From: Lojkania enalia
Lineage: Eukaryota > Ascomycota > Dothideomycetes > Pleosporales
Length of the DNA: 64,000 bases
Assembly: GCA_010094045.1 (NCBI GenBank)
Contig: ML986617.1
Span: 1-64,000, forward strand
Direction: 5' to 3'
Positions 1-10,328 of the stretch are shown piece after piece. The translations under genes and the position numbers were made by a program. How positions within the stretch are numbered: the first letter of the stretch is position 1; each line of letters starts with the position of its first letter. A model generated the notes under the pieces. The model was not told the DNA's origin and made no database searches. It saw only the letters and a list, made by a program, of their open reading frames with translations.

Positions 1-1779
1 GGCTATGGACTGTGGAATTCAAATGACTACTATGCTTCGTAATCGTCTTGCCCGAAATTGGGCTTTGTTTCTTTTTTTTTTTTTTTTTTTTTTTTATTTT
101 AAAAAATAGAATAAAGTAAGTTGCGCCGATGTTACGGGACGGCGTGGGGAAAAGTAAAGACCGCCTCGTTTTCGCTCGTGCTTCCACATGCCTTTTTCGC
201 GGAGAGCAAGCGAGCTGATGCAGTGGATACGGGAAACCAGGTACGAGGTGCTAAGCTTGCCTTCGTTTGACCAGGAGATTGGTATACCGGGAACAGGAAG
301 ACTTAATTCACGGATGCCAGCCTTGTGGGGATGGAGAAGCGATGGTTCGCGCTTGGATGGCGTACCAGTTCAAAGAGCAACCTCCAAAAACTGGTTACAT
401 GGAAGGTTCTGCGGAACAGGAAGCGAAAAGCAAAGTGCAAAAATGCCAAGAATTCCCTTCTTGACGTCTCTTCATAGCGAGACACGTGGATTCTCCCTTT
501 AGGTCCCACCGTCCATTGTAATGCTCCATTTACTACCCAGCACCCAGAAGACCACTACCACACCACACCCATACCACCCAAACACCACCCTCTTCTTCAC
601 ACACTCCAACATAGCAATCCCTGATATTAACCTATCGATAGCCATGTCCTTCTAGAAGTGGCAAGGATCAGCCAGGATATTAACCACCTGCCACCCTTGG
701 AATTTCGCGCTTGGGAGCCGCTGCAATGGTAAATTAATAGTGGCGGAGCGAGGAGGCGATAGGCGTGATATGTAGGGGAAGTTCCGAAGCGTACCTAGCC
801 AAGTTCCAGAACTGAGTGCGGAGAAGAAAGGAGCTTCTAGTTCGCACTGTGAAAAACGATATATTGGCGTATGATATAGCCTTCAAAGGAACTCGTAGTA
901 ACACGAATACTGCGCTCGCTCTAGTGGGTAACAAGTCCAGGGACCACCCGCTGCGACCCTACCTAGGTGGCGGACCGTCTGCAACATCCCGAGAACCGAA
1001 GAAAAGTAGTCCATGCATGTTTCGGACAAAAAGAGAATCTCCCGTTTATTTCGTCACATCTAGATACCCTACTAGCGCATATTCCCATCCAACATACAAC
1101 CCGATCCAGATCCCGTACATACGGCAAATCAATCCTGCTATCATCTTGGCAAAATAAATCCTTAATGTCTGCACCTGTGCTTTCGAGTACTCCTCAAACC
1201 CATCCAACTGATCTGGTGATAGTAGTCTTCTGGTATCCTATGCTACTGGGATCTTCCTTCAGGCCAAGGAAACAGGGACGTAACGCCAACAAGGAAACCT
1301 CAAAGATATCTGATAAAGGCAAAGAAAGATAATAGTGGTAGACCAGCTATAAGCCTAGTAATAGAAGAGAAGAAAAAAAAAAAAAAATTGCCGTAAGGCT
1401 GCGTGTTCTTTGTGTGCGCAGGACTGCTTGTGTTATACCTAGCGTGGATCCCTTCCATCAGTTTACAACTACACGAACAGAATAAGAAATGCGATAACAA
1501 TAAGGAAATCAAGACTGCTGTCTGTTCAAAGATTGTGGGTTCGTTTTTTGCTGACAACAAGAAAAAAGTGGTGTGGTGAGGCACTCCCGAGAGAGAAACC
1601 GGAAGAGTACTAATGTAGAAAAACAATACGCAAGGGAATCCCACTGCGCTCGAGCATCACACGTGGCAGGTGGTATAAAGATATCGAGAGGACATTAAAC
1701 CCGCCGTAATATAACACCGGGTACAAGGAAATACGTGAGTAGATCTCTGCCATGAAGCATCGGTAAGTAGGTAGCAAGT
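1..1779. other. Intergenic, veA 3' side; no gene recognised
   Basis: No reading frame here looks like a conserved protein. The stretch holds a T24 tract at 72-95 and an A15 tract at 1373-1387. The final few hundred bases are probably the veA 3' untranslated region, since veA ends at 1780 on the minus strand. The ORFs of up to 121 codons lack coding-like composition and any family match I recognise. Confidence 0.5.
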
Positions 1780-3683
1780 CTAGACATTCAAGTCAGGAAC
1801 GCGACGCGCACGCGTCGTGCCATCTGCCCGGCGATAGCTCATGGCGCTTCTATCCATCGGCTCTTCCATGTCGGGTTCGTCGTAGCCGCCATCGTAACCG
1901 TAGTTAGAAGGATTTGGTCGAGCACCTTGCTGGAGTCTATCATTGAGATGCTTCGTGTCGAAGGTACCAGAGAAAGATCGCTTTCCGAGTACGGATTGAG
2001 GTGGAGCTTGCGGGATGAACTTGGGCAGCGGCGGACGAGAGGCATCAAGGTAAGCATGATGACTCTGAGGCGCATCCGACGTTGCAGACATTGGTGCGGA
2101 CGACAAAGTATTTGGTGGCGATTGGTAAGACGGCGAAACCGGTTCTAGTTCTTTAGACTGTATAGGCGGTTGCAAAGTCTTCAATGGGGCCAAAGAGTGT
2201 CCATTGGGTATGTGCATCGTAGTAGGCGTCGAGACCGAAGGATTGTGACTTGGGGTTTGTAGCGGCTGGATCGGTTGGTTCATATGCTGTGGCCGATTAT
2301 ATTGGTCCATTGGGCTGTACGGGGGAATCAATTGGCTTGGACCGGGATACTGCTGAGTTGTTTGGGGAAGAGACGGTCTGCGATACTCTGTGGTCTGCTG
2401 GGTATAGTCAACGGCAGGCTCCTGGCGAACGGGCGCTGGCGGCTCATAGTGAGGCTGTTGGTAGCTTTGATTCTGCATGTAGTTGTAAGACTGGCCCATG
2501 TGTACCCCAGATGGACTTTGATAGTTGCTGCTTGGGCTCTGGTGGGTTGGGTGAGTTTGAGAATAAGGAACCTGCGGTGGTTGCATCAAAGGAGCAGCTG
2601 GCTGTGGAGGAGCAAAGGAGTTCTGGTACTGGTTCTGGCCTGATCCATACTGCGGCATTTGAGAATAACCATTGTTCTGTGGCGGTGGAGGAGCCATCTG
2701 CTGATACCCGCTGCTGGATTGGTAACCCTGAGCCATCTCTTCCATACTGGGACGACGAGGTGGCGCGAACGAAGCGTTGCTAGCATTAGACACCGACCTT
2801 GGGCGGTCACTGCCATCAAGCACCGGATTTGGCGTAGGAATACCAGGTTGTTGGCCGTAAGCGTCGGGGGTTGCAGTTCGTCGTTCGTATGCGGCTCCTT
2901 CTTCATCATACTCATCCCAATCCTTTGACGACTTATTCTCGCGGCGTCTCATGCGGACATCGCGACGAATGCGGACGCGGCATCCTTGCTCAGCAACCAT
3001 GCGGCTCAAAGCCGTACTCTCGGACAAGCCGGGGAATTTCTTCGCCGAGAATACGACGAAGGGAGAGGACTTGACCTCCAAGCGGTGCGAAACATGGGCA
3101 TCAATACCGGTCTGAGGAAGCGACGCTAAAGATGAGCGGTCCTCGGGATCCATATCCTTGGGGTCTTTCAACTCCTCGTAAAGCGCGAAACTCAATCGAT
3201 ACTTGCCCTCATGACGGACTGACAGATCCGGGAAGATAAAGTAGCCTGCGGGGCTAGGCCGATCGAGATAAGCCATGCCTGCGACTGGCGTTCCCGTAAG
3301 TACGGGAAAGCTTGTCGAAGCTGGCGGTCCTCCTCTTCCAGGAGAAATCTGGCGAGCATTCTCCAGAGTGCAGAATAGGAAGAAGTTTGCGTTGTAGCCA
3401 AAAGTAATCTCAGCTTTGTTCGGGCCTTCGCCTTCAAAAACACGCAGCTCAACAATTGGAGGAGGATCAACTGGACGGCGATCGGCAGATGCTAGATCCA
3501 GTTAGTGTGCCATAAAGTTAAGTTAGTAGCTGATTCAAACTTACACTTTGCGCCAGAGCCACAAGCGCGGGCACGCTCGGGCTGTTGGATCACCTGAAGT
3601 GCATAGGTGATCTTCTTGCCCTCCTTGGTGATGCGAGAGGCAGAGCTATTCGTCTCGTTTGGGACGTGAATAATAGATGCCAT
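1780..3683 (-). CDS. veA: Velvet-domain global regulator VeA
   Basis: VeA is the core of the fungal velvet complex (with VelB and LaeA), which moves to the nucleus in the dark and couples sexual development to secondary metabolism. The CDS has two exons, 3683-3545 and 3491-1780. They are joined by a 53-nt intron (donor GTAAGT, acceptor CTAG) and encode 616 aa. Seen: the velvet opening [12 protein letters not shown] near residue 15, then [21 protein letters not shown] spanning the splice, [13 protein letters not shown], and later [17 protein letters not shown] and [15 protein letters not shown] basic cluster around [13 protein letters not shown] is a likely nuclear localisation signal. The remaining half is a Pro/Gln/Ser/Tyr-rich disordered tail. 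The ATG at 3683 is chosen because the frame upstream holds no ATG and reaches a probable 5'-UTR intron acceptor at 3729. A. nidulans VeA is of similar size (573 aa). Confidence 0.95.
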
Positions 3684-3728
3684 GTTGATAGATTCAAAAC
3701 ACGATGTGCAATTATGGAATAGATTCAA

Positions 3729-3853
3729 CTGCAGGAATTGTCAGTACCGTGATAGGGCAGCCTGGACAGCCCATTTAAGGGTGAAAGCATCGAGAATGTC
3801 ATGGACTTCATATCGGTCCAACACCGCGGATAAACAGCGAAAACCGAACTTAC
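3729..3853 (-). other. Probable intron in the veA 5' untranslated region
   Basis: On the minus strand a good donor (GTAAGT at 3853) and an acceptor (TGCAG ending at 3729) flank 125 nt, 45 bases before the veA start codon. The frame continues without an ATG through the acceptor, so this is untranslated leader rather than coding sequence. Inferred from splice motifs only. Confidence 0.5.
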
Positions 3854-4902
3854 GGGCTAGGACACGAAGAACGAGTAACCCAAATAAACTCGGGAGGAAC
3901 AACAAAAGCCTACGACAATCAGCAGCTGCAATTGTGACAAAGTGTGTAGCTGTGCCGTACGTGGGCGCAGACTGCCCGTGGTGTTGGTGTCTCCGAGCCC
4001 AGAGTGTCGGCGTCTAACAGCGACGCGCAGCGCGGCGAGGGCAGCGGGAGGGCTGAGAGCACTCACTCCTCTTGATCTCTATGTCCGCGCAATGATTGGA
4101 CTCGAATGGGAGCGTCTCGTCTCGACGGCGTCTTCCAGCGTCGCAGAGAGTCGAGAGAGGAAGAGGAGGCCTGCGATGGGCGACGGTTGGCGGGTGCGGA
4201 TGGCGATTGGTGCGGTGGGTGAGCGACGCAGACAAACAGCACAGCACGACTCGGGCGCAAATTGGGTCGGCTAGGCTCACTCTTCGCTCGAGGGCCGCTC
4301 CTCGTCGTCCTCGTCGTCGCGATGTCGTCCAGGAGAGTGTCGCGGGGTGTGTCGTCGCTGCTGGGAGAGCAAGAGAAGAGCGGACGGCCAGCTGGGCGAG
4401 AGAAAGAGAGGGAATCGGGGAGGGCTGGGGCACGCTAGGCAGGGCAATTCAGGCTATGGCAGCGCTCTGGGTGGGAGTTCTGGCCTATGGCGGCGCCGGC
4501 TGCAATCGAGAACTGGGACACAAAGGAGATGGGACGGGCGGCCCTTGTCTGCTCCGCGCCCTTGGGCCCATCCGCCCAATCAGGGCCCCGCCGGCCCGCC
4601 ACATCCACTCAGTTGCTCCCCAGTCGCCCGTGCCCCGGCCTGCCCATCTAGCTGCTGCTGCAGCAGTCAGCGGAGCCGGCGCGGTCATGCACCAGGGCCA
4701 GCGCTGCCTCTTTGCGGCATCGTATGAATATAGCAGCGCCTCTAAAATAGTACGGTAGTAGACGGTGCCGGCCTCGTCGTTCCAGCTTGCCCGCCGCGAT
4801 AAACATCACTCCATATTTCCAACCACCAGCCGCTAGGTCGATGCCGCTGCGGGTCTGGTGGTGGAAGACTCGTGCGAGGAAACATTGAACAATGTGCCGG
4901 CC

Positions 4903-4936
4903 AGAGAGAGAGAGAATGTGTGTGTGTGTGTGTGTG
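4903..4936. repeat. AG and TG dinucleotide microsatellites
   Basis: Six AG units (4903-4914) are followed, after two bases, by ten TG units (4917-4936) in the veA upstream region. This is a simple sequence repeat likely to vary in length between strains. Confidence 0.9.
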
Positions 4937-5792
4937 CCCGTGACGCGGCTCGACTCGCGAGATAAACTTGGCCAAGCGCTGCGCTGCTCAAACCGCCGAC
5001 GTTTATCGTGGTGTGCGTGCTGCGATCGGCGGCACCCTCTCTCTCTTCGATACCGAGTCACGGCGCCGTGTGGTGGTGTGCATGCGGATCGATGATCCTC
5101 TACTGCGAACGAAGCTTCTGCAGCCTTTCCACCGCGTCTGCCATCCCATCACAGAACAGTTCTGTAGCAGCCGCTGAAGAAAATCATTGCCCACGCCCTT
5201 GTTACTTCAGTTCGTCCCGCGACAGTCGAGACGATTTTAATGGTTCTGTGGGCAATACAGTAATTGTCCACGGCTCATTTCCGCAGGCTGGCCAGTAGCT
5301 CCGCAAAGCCTCCACTCAGTGCACACGAAGAGCATGAGGCGCGCGCCGTGGAATTGGTAGGTTGCCTGCGTCTTCTCCCAACATTGCTGCTGTGCGTCCA
5401 GAAGGCAGAACAAAGGCGCACAAGAAGCGGCCACCTTGGCCTCGTACAAGCACACCTAGGCAGCGAGCGAGCCATCACGCAAATAGAGTCCGCCCTCCAT
5501 ATTGCGCGCTGCAACCTTGAAATAATCGAGTCCCAACATGCGTAATTCCCGACGGCCGCAGCCTTCAGCTGACGGCAGCCATTTGGGAGCCAATGGCCGC
5601 CGCCATGGATCGCCCAGTATAACGAGCACTGGGCGTCCAACGGCCTGAAGCACCGCGAACCCGTGGCTGAGCGAACGACACCTTCCCTGTTTCCCCGTTG
5701 TCGGATGGCGCTAGTCGGCCAAGCATGCCCGCTCCGCGGACCCTTTCCTTCCCATCCCGATCCGCATACATTTGCCCTTCAAAAACGCACGC

Positions 5793-5981
5793 ACAAATGT
5801 CAACTAGAGTTCAGATCAGGATACCACCTGGGCAAATTATATGATACTAGATTCCTAGAATTTCATATACGGCAAAGTCATCATCATCAGGATAGGTAGT
5901 AGGACAAACGTTAATTAGGCTTCAGACAGGGATATCACCTAGGTAAAACACAGGATACCAAATATCTGGAATTCATACTCG
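5793..5981. repeat. Degenerate ~80-bp direct repeat, transition-biased
   Basis: Two copies, about 5793-5871 and 5902-5981, align over roughly 80 bp with conserved blocks in the same order (CAAA, TTCAGA, ATA/ATCACCT, GATAC, GAATT, CATA). Many differences are C/T or G/A changes, for example CCACCT against TCACCT and CTGGGC against CTAGGT. Both copies lie just past the 3' end of the ASXH-domain gene. By-eye alignment only. Confidence 0.6.
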
Positions 5982-6012
5982 TTGATCCGTCTCACTATTC
6001 TCTGACTTGTAG

Positions 6013-6716
6013 CTATCCATCATTAGCACCAGTGCCAGTACCAGTACCAGCTCGCGATCGCTGTCCCCACCACTTCTCGGCTTCTTCTTGCTTCCACCAG
6101 TCGTATGTGCCCATGGCACGCTCAGCAACGGCATTGATGGCGTGCTCTTGCCACGTCTTGGCCAGATGGCCGTTGCCAAGATCTTCTTGGAACTTGGCAA
6201 CATCCGTCCTAAAGACATCGCAATGTCCAAGCTCTTGCGGACGGTCACCAGCAGCAACAGGTGCGTGGTGCGGGGGAAGGAGGGCGATGAGCTCCTCCTG
6301 CTGCGCAGGAGTGAGCACGCTCCAGGCCGAGGCCGTCTGGAGGAGGTGCTAAAATTGAATTAGCAACTTCAATTAGAAACGTGATAGGCTTGAAGGCCTA
6401 CGTAGACGTCAGCCTTGACCAGGCGCGAGTTGCTGTTGGTGGTGATGTAGTCCGGGGCGAACACCCTCTTGGTGACGGTAGGCTTCTTAACGGATGAGGG
6501 CTTGACGGCGGAGGCGGCGCCGTTGTACCGCTCTGGGGCTTTGCGGTTGCGGGCTGGACGATCCCGGGCAACCATGGCGGCTGAAGGGGTTTTCGTCCTA
6601 GGCTGTTTATTTGCAGGAGTATTCTTGGAGAAGTCAGTGCCGTCGGGGACAGGCCGCTTCTTGGTGATGGTTTCAGGAGTATTAGCAGTAGAAGAAAGTT
6701 GCGTGGGGATAGTCAT
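6013..6716 (-). CDS. ASXH/DEUBAD-domain protein
   Basis: Two exons (6716-6402 and 6348-6013) with a 53-nt phase-0 intron encode 216 aa. The N-terminal half is basic and Ser/Thr/Pro-rich with the motif RDRPARNRKAPERY. Across the splice the protein reads NSRLVKADVY then HLLQTASAW and VLTPAQQEELIALLP, continuing to a C-terminal helix around KTWQEHAINAVAERAMG. That order is the Asx homology / DEUBAD pattern (leucine-rich helix, then TPEEQ-like then LLP), known from Asx/ASXL and UCH37 cofactors, which activate a BAP1-type deubiquitinase. A chromatin or deubiquitinase-adaptor role is inferred. The C-terminus ends in a short Gly-Thr repeat coded by a hexamer-like array near 6030-6050. Fungal members are poorly characterised. 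The ATG at 6716 is the first in frame. Confidence 0.75.
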
Positions 6717-8002
6717 GGTTGTTGAAGTGGTTTTCTTTCGAAGGAACCGGTTTGTCCGAGGAGATGAGTGATGACTTGAGTGATGGGCAGACAGTGAAGA
6801 ACAAGTTGTCTGATCGAGGTTTGGAGGAGAATGGTCTGGATATGGAGGGAGCTGGGTAGAAGGGCTTCTGGATACCTGTTAGGTGGGGTTTTTTGATATT
6901 GCTTGAGATCGATATTGTTCTAGCGCTATTGAGCGCAATAATCCCAATAAATACGCAACGGAAAGTATTATATTCGGCGGACAATAGGAAAGAATGATAC
7001 GAGACAATTAGAAATCGGGGCAACCGAGAATTGTGGAAACTACTTCCGCAAATAATGAACCATAGCAGTCGTGATAGTGAATAGTGTTTTCATTCACGTG
7101 ACTAGAGGAGAGCGAAAGCTAGTAGAAAGAGTAGAAATACCGTAATAATTAAGAACATATAATATCATGGAGTAGATGACGAAAATAAGGTACGTACCGA
7201 ACTGGGAGAGACATCTTGGCTGGATATTACGGAGAGTCAAGTGCCAAAACAACGGCTGGGGCTCGGAGTGCGGCGTGCAACCCAGTGCTTTTTAAACAAG
7301 CACCTATCCGTCTCTTTGCCCACGTTACCGATGATGCTTTAGGGAAGGGAGATTATCTAGGTATATTGCGCGATTATGAAGTGGACAAGAGATGTAAAGA
7401 GTAGCTCGCAGACGTTAGGCAGATGCAGATGCAGACGCAAGCTCGAATGAGAAGACTGAATGACGTGCAGGTGGGTTGAGTCAAAACGCCGAAGGAAAGA
7501 AAGACTTCAAAAAGTAAGCACAGACAGACGGTACCGAAGTACGACTTTCCCTTGGAGGCAATAATTGTGCGGCGGAGGAGGATGGGTAATGTTTGGATTA
7601 GGGGAGATTGGCTGCGCATATTATTATCTATGTCCTCGCGCGCAATTCCACCATTTAAAAAGACTTATTATTTTATTTCATTCAGGCTGAGAGATACCCA
7701 ATGATTTTGGGATTGGACAACGGAAGAAGCAGGGGACATATTCTGCTATGTAACGTGGAGGAATGAAAGTTGAGCTCGCCCTTGTGCTAGGAAAGTTCCA
7801 ACCATATGTGGTCCAAGCTTCTCCGCGTAGACTTTCCGCATCATATATGTCTGGGTTCACCTCAACAGCGACACGTAGCCTGTACAAACCTATCACAACA
7901 CCCTCCAACGGCTTCGGAGCGACCCATTTTGAATATCTCGAATACCTCGAGCCCAACAATTTCTTGAGGCTTTCAAAAAACCCACGTGGCCCTCCCACAG
8001 AT
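6717..8002. other. Intergenic between ASXH gene and sec22
   Basis: A divergent promoter interval. Most of it shows no coding signal. Its right end carries a 131-codon minus-strand ORF (7678-8073), listed separately. The stretch from 6900 to 7200 is AT-rich, including a homogeneous A/T-rich patch near 7140-7170. Confidence 0.4.
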
Positions 8003-8073
8003 ATGATTCGGCACACGTTAATATCACGGCTTGATGGTTGGGACCCTGTCAACACCATGGTAAATTCGCACAT
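7678..8073 (-). CDS. Unassigned 131-codon ORF antisense to the sec22 start
   Basis: I do not recognise this protein. It opens with an ATG and runs 131 codons without an intron. Its composition is fairly protein-like (aromatics, Pro, Val/Ile, limited low complexity), for example LGSRYSRYSKWVAPKPLEGV and EAWTTYGWNFPS. It overlaps the first coding exon of sec22 (8003-8036) on the opposite strand. The plus strand is also open across this region, so it may be a fortuitous ORF in a sec22 leader. Confidence 0.25.
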   Translation of the reverse strand: MCEFTMVLTGSQPSSRDINVCRIISVGGPRGFFESLKKLLGSRYSRYSKWVAPKPLEGVVIGLYRLRVAVEVNPDIYDAESLRGEAWTTYGWNFPSTRASSTFIPPRYIAEYVPCFFRCPIPKSLGISQPE

Positions 8074-8927
8074 TGTGCTGACCGCAACGTAGGTCTTATC
8101 CTGGCTGCATCTGTAGACGATGGCGAGGTGAGTAATCTTTGAACCTTTTACATGCGTCCGGTTAGGCGGCTGACAATATGCAGGCCGACGCCGAATTCAA
8201 TGAAGTCAAGAACAAGATAAAGCTCGTCCTCCGCCGCCTGAATCGCAACTCAGAACCGCAAGCAAGCATAGAGAGCGGCTCCTATACCTACCAGTATGCC
8301 TCTACACCTTGCGATCTCATACGACTATACGACCAAACCTGTCCTAGCCATGCATGTCCGGATCTCTACCTATACCCAGGCTAACCATTTGGCATAGCTA
8401 CCTTATCCAGGATGAGCTTTGCTTCATTTGCATCTGCGACCGGTCATATCCACGCAAATTAGCCTTCACCTACCTCTCCGATCTCGCATCTGAATTCACA
8501 ACGACGTATAGCGCAAACCAGTATCTTGCCCCTTCATGTCGGCCGTACGCCTTCGTCGAGTTTGATACATTCATTCAGCGTACAAAAAAAACATACCAAG
8601 ATTCGCGCGCGACACAGAACCTAGGCAAGCTAAATGACGAGCTTAAGGATGTGACCAAAGTCATGACAAAGAACATTGAGGATTTGCTCTATCGGGGTGA
8701 TAGTCTTGAGCGCATGGGCGATATTTCGAGTAGGCTGAAGGAGGATAGCAGAAAATACAGGAAAGCAGCCGTGAGAATCAATTGGGAACTTTTGATGAAG
8801 CAGGTAAGCATCATGCCAAGCAGGTTGATTTTTCTAGGCACCTAGAAAAGCTGACGTCGCGCAGTATGGTCCCATAGGTGCTTTAATCTTCATCATGATT
8901 CTCTTCATTTGGTGGCGATTCTTTTGA
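8003..8927 (+). CDS. sec22: R-SNARE Sec22 (ER-Golgi trafficking)
   Basis: Sec22 is a longin-domain v-SNARE for ER-Golgi vesicle fusion. Five exons (8003-8036, 8093-8127, 8184-8293, 8398-8803, 8865-8927) give 215 aa, close to the usual 214-215. Seen: start MIRHTLISRLDG joined to LILAASVDD, the longin segment ICDRSYPRKLAFTYL, PYAFVEFDTFIQRTKKTY, the SNARE helix LNDELKDVTKVMTKNIEDLL with its zero-layer Arg in LLYRGDSLERM, and a C-terminal anchor ending IWWRFF. Phases match at all four introns. The first intron uses a weak donor (GTTGGG) but has a clear GCTGAC branch point and a TAG acceptor, and only this splice restores the conserved RLDG-L junction. Confidence 0.93.
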
Positions 8928-9164
8928 AATGGACTGTAAGAGTATGTATTTGCAATGAGGATCGAATTACCCCATACTAAAGTTAACCATTTCCCTATAA
9001 GCAGAAAATGGTCCAGGAACGCACAATAATACTTATTTAATCTATGTATCTAGATTTGAGTACAATGTCGTCTCCGCCCGTGAAATTCCTGTCCTAACTT
9101 CAAAGATATTTGCATTCTCTCAAGTTACAACTCATGCAAGTACGCCTAACACCATGCTAGAAAG

Positions 9165-10328
9165 TTATGAGATCGAGATAGTGAAAAGATGCGGCTTCAT
9201 ATTAATCTTAGAAAGTCGTGCGACGCAGCCTGATAGTTGAAGAAGAGTTTGGACACCCTCTAGGATTCGCATATGGGTGAAGCCGATTTCCTATCCAGAT
9301 GTTAGCTTGATTATGTCACTTTGTGTCTAACGGAGTTTACTTTTATGAACTCCAGCTTCGCATGCTCACTCAAGTCCGGAATTGTCTTAGTCACCTTGAA
9401 CATCGTGCTAATGATATCATGGCAGGAGTATCCTAGGTCCCAAAGCTCCTTTAATGTTGTCAGTGCGTCGTCAATCCTACAATCGTAGCATGCTTTGATC
9501 ATAGCTTGGACTTTGATCGGATGCGGACTATCCACTACTTTGAACACATTGTCTCCGTTTACAAAGCCAAATCCGGCATGTGTTGACTGTAGATTGTTGA
9601 TGGCCTGTCGCATATCACCCTCGGCGGAAAACACTAGTGCAGCGATGCCATCATCCGAGTATTGGACATCTTCAGCTTCGCAGATCTGTACGAGTCGGCG
9701 GACAACTTGGGCATCGGTGAGGCGGGCGTACCGGAGAATGGCACAGCGAGATTGGAGGGGTTCTATGATCTTGTTTGATTGATTGCAGGCAAACGCAAAT
9801 CGCGTTGTTGAACTGTAGATCTCCATCGTTCTTCGTAGCGCCTGTTGTGCGCCGCTTGTCATACTGTCCGCCTCGTCCAGAATCACAATCTTCTGCCTGC
9901 CAGGGGGCAATGTGACCTTCTTCTGCGCGAATCCCTTGATGCGATTCCTGACCACATCAATGCCACGTTCGTCTGAGGCGTTCAGTTCCAAAACAGCTTC
10001 CTTGTAAGCGTCTCCGAGAAGCTGCCGCGCGAGACAGAGGATCGAGGTCGTTTTACCAATTCCAGGCATACCGGAAATAATGACGTGGGGCATATTTCCG
10101 TCTTTGGCTATGATCTTGAGACGCTCGATTGTCTCGGTGTTGCCGACTACATCGTCGAGGTAGACAGGGCGGTATTTCTCGACCCTAGTACAAGGTCAGT
10201 CAAAATCCTAGGAAGGAAATAGTATCACCAGCTTACCATGGCAGCTCGTAGTTTGCACCCCCAGCGGGATTTGGGTTCGCTTTGATGCCATTGCTAGCTG
10301 CTGCTCTGGAAGACTCCGCCTTCGCCAT
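9165..10328 (-). CDS. rfc4: Replication factor C subunit 4
   Basis: A small subunit of the RFC clamp loader, which opens PCNA and loads it at primer junctions. Three exons (10328-10237, 10184-9341, 9290-9165) encode 353 aa. Seen: NYELPW-VEKYRP at the exon 1/2 junction, Walker [10 protein letters not shown], Walker B ILDEADSM, the sensor/arginine-finger motif QSRCAIL, and [11 protein letters not shown]. The last exon reads [15 protein letters not shown], matching the C-terminal collar of yeast Rfc4 (human RFC2/p40). The [20 protein letters not shown] segment also fits Rfc4 rather than Rfc2 or Rfc3. It converges on sec22 with 237 bp between the stop codons. Confidence 0.95.

Larger units (their letters stand above)
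3854..6012. promoter_or_regulatory. veA: veA leader and promoter region, GC-rich
   Basis: About 2.2 kb separates the veA leader from the next gene end. The part from 4000 to 5700 is notably GC-rich and holds several long chance ORFs on both strands (up to 220 codons) with Arg/Ala/Pro-rich, low-information translations. It also holds an AG6-TG10 microsatellite (4903-4936) and a degenerate direct repeat near 5.8-6.0 kb. Long leaders and promoters are usual for veA-type regulators. I recognise no protein gene here. Confidence 0.45.

Noticed and set aside
2250..2783. 177-codon plus-strand ORF
   Set aside because: Antisense shadow of the Gln/Pro-rich tail of VeA.
4096..4758. 220-codon ORF in the veA upstream region
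   Set aside because: Low-information Arg/Gly/Ala translation in GC-rich DNA with overlapping open frames on both strands.
8058..8092. Alternative sec22 start at the ATG at 8056 (MVNSHIV)
   Set aside because: It needs a one-base shift to reach the conserved LILAASVDD segment, whereas splicing from MIRHTLISRLDG restores the family sequence exactly.
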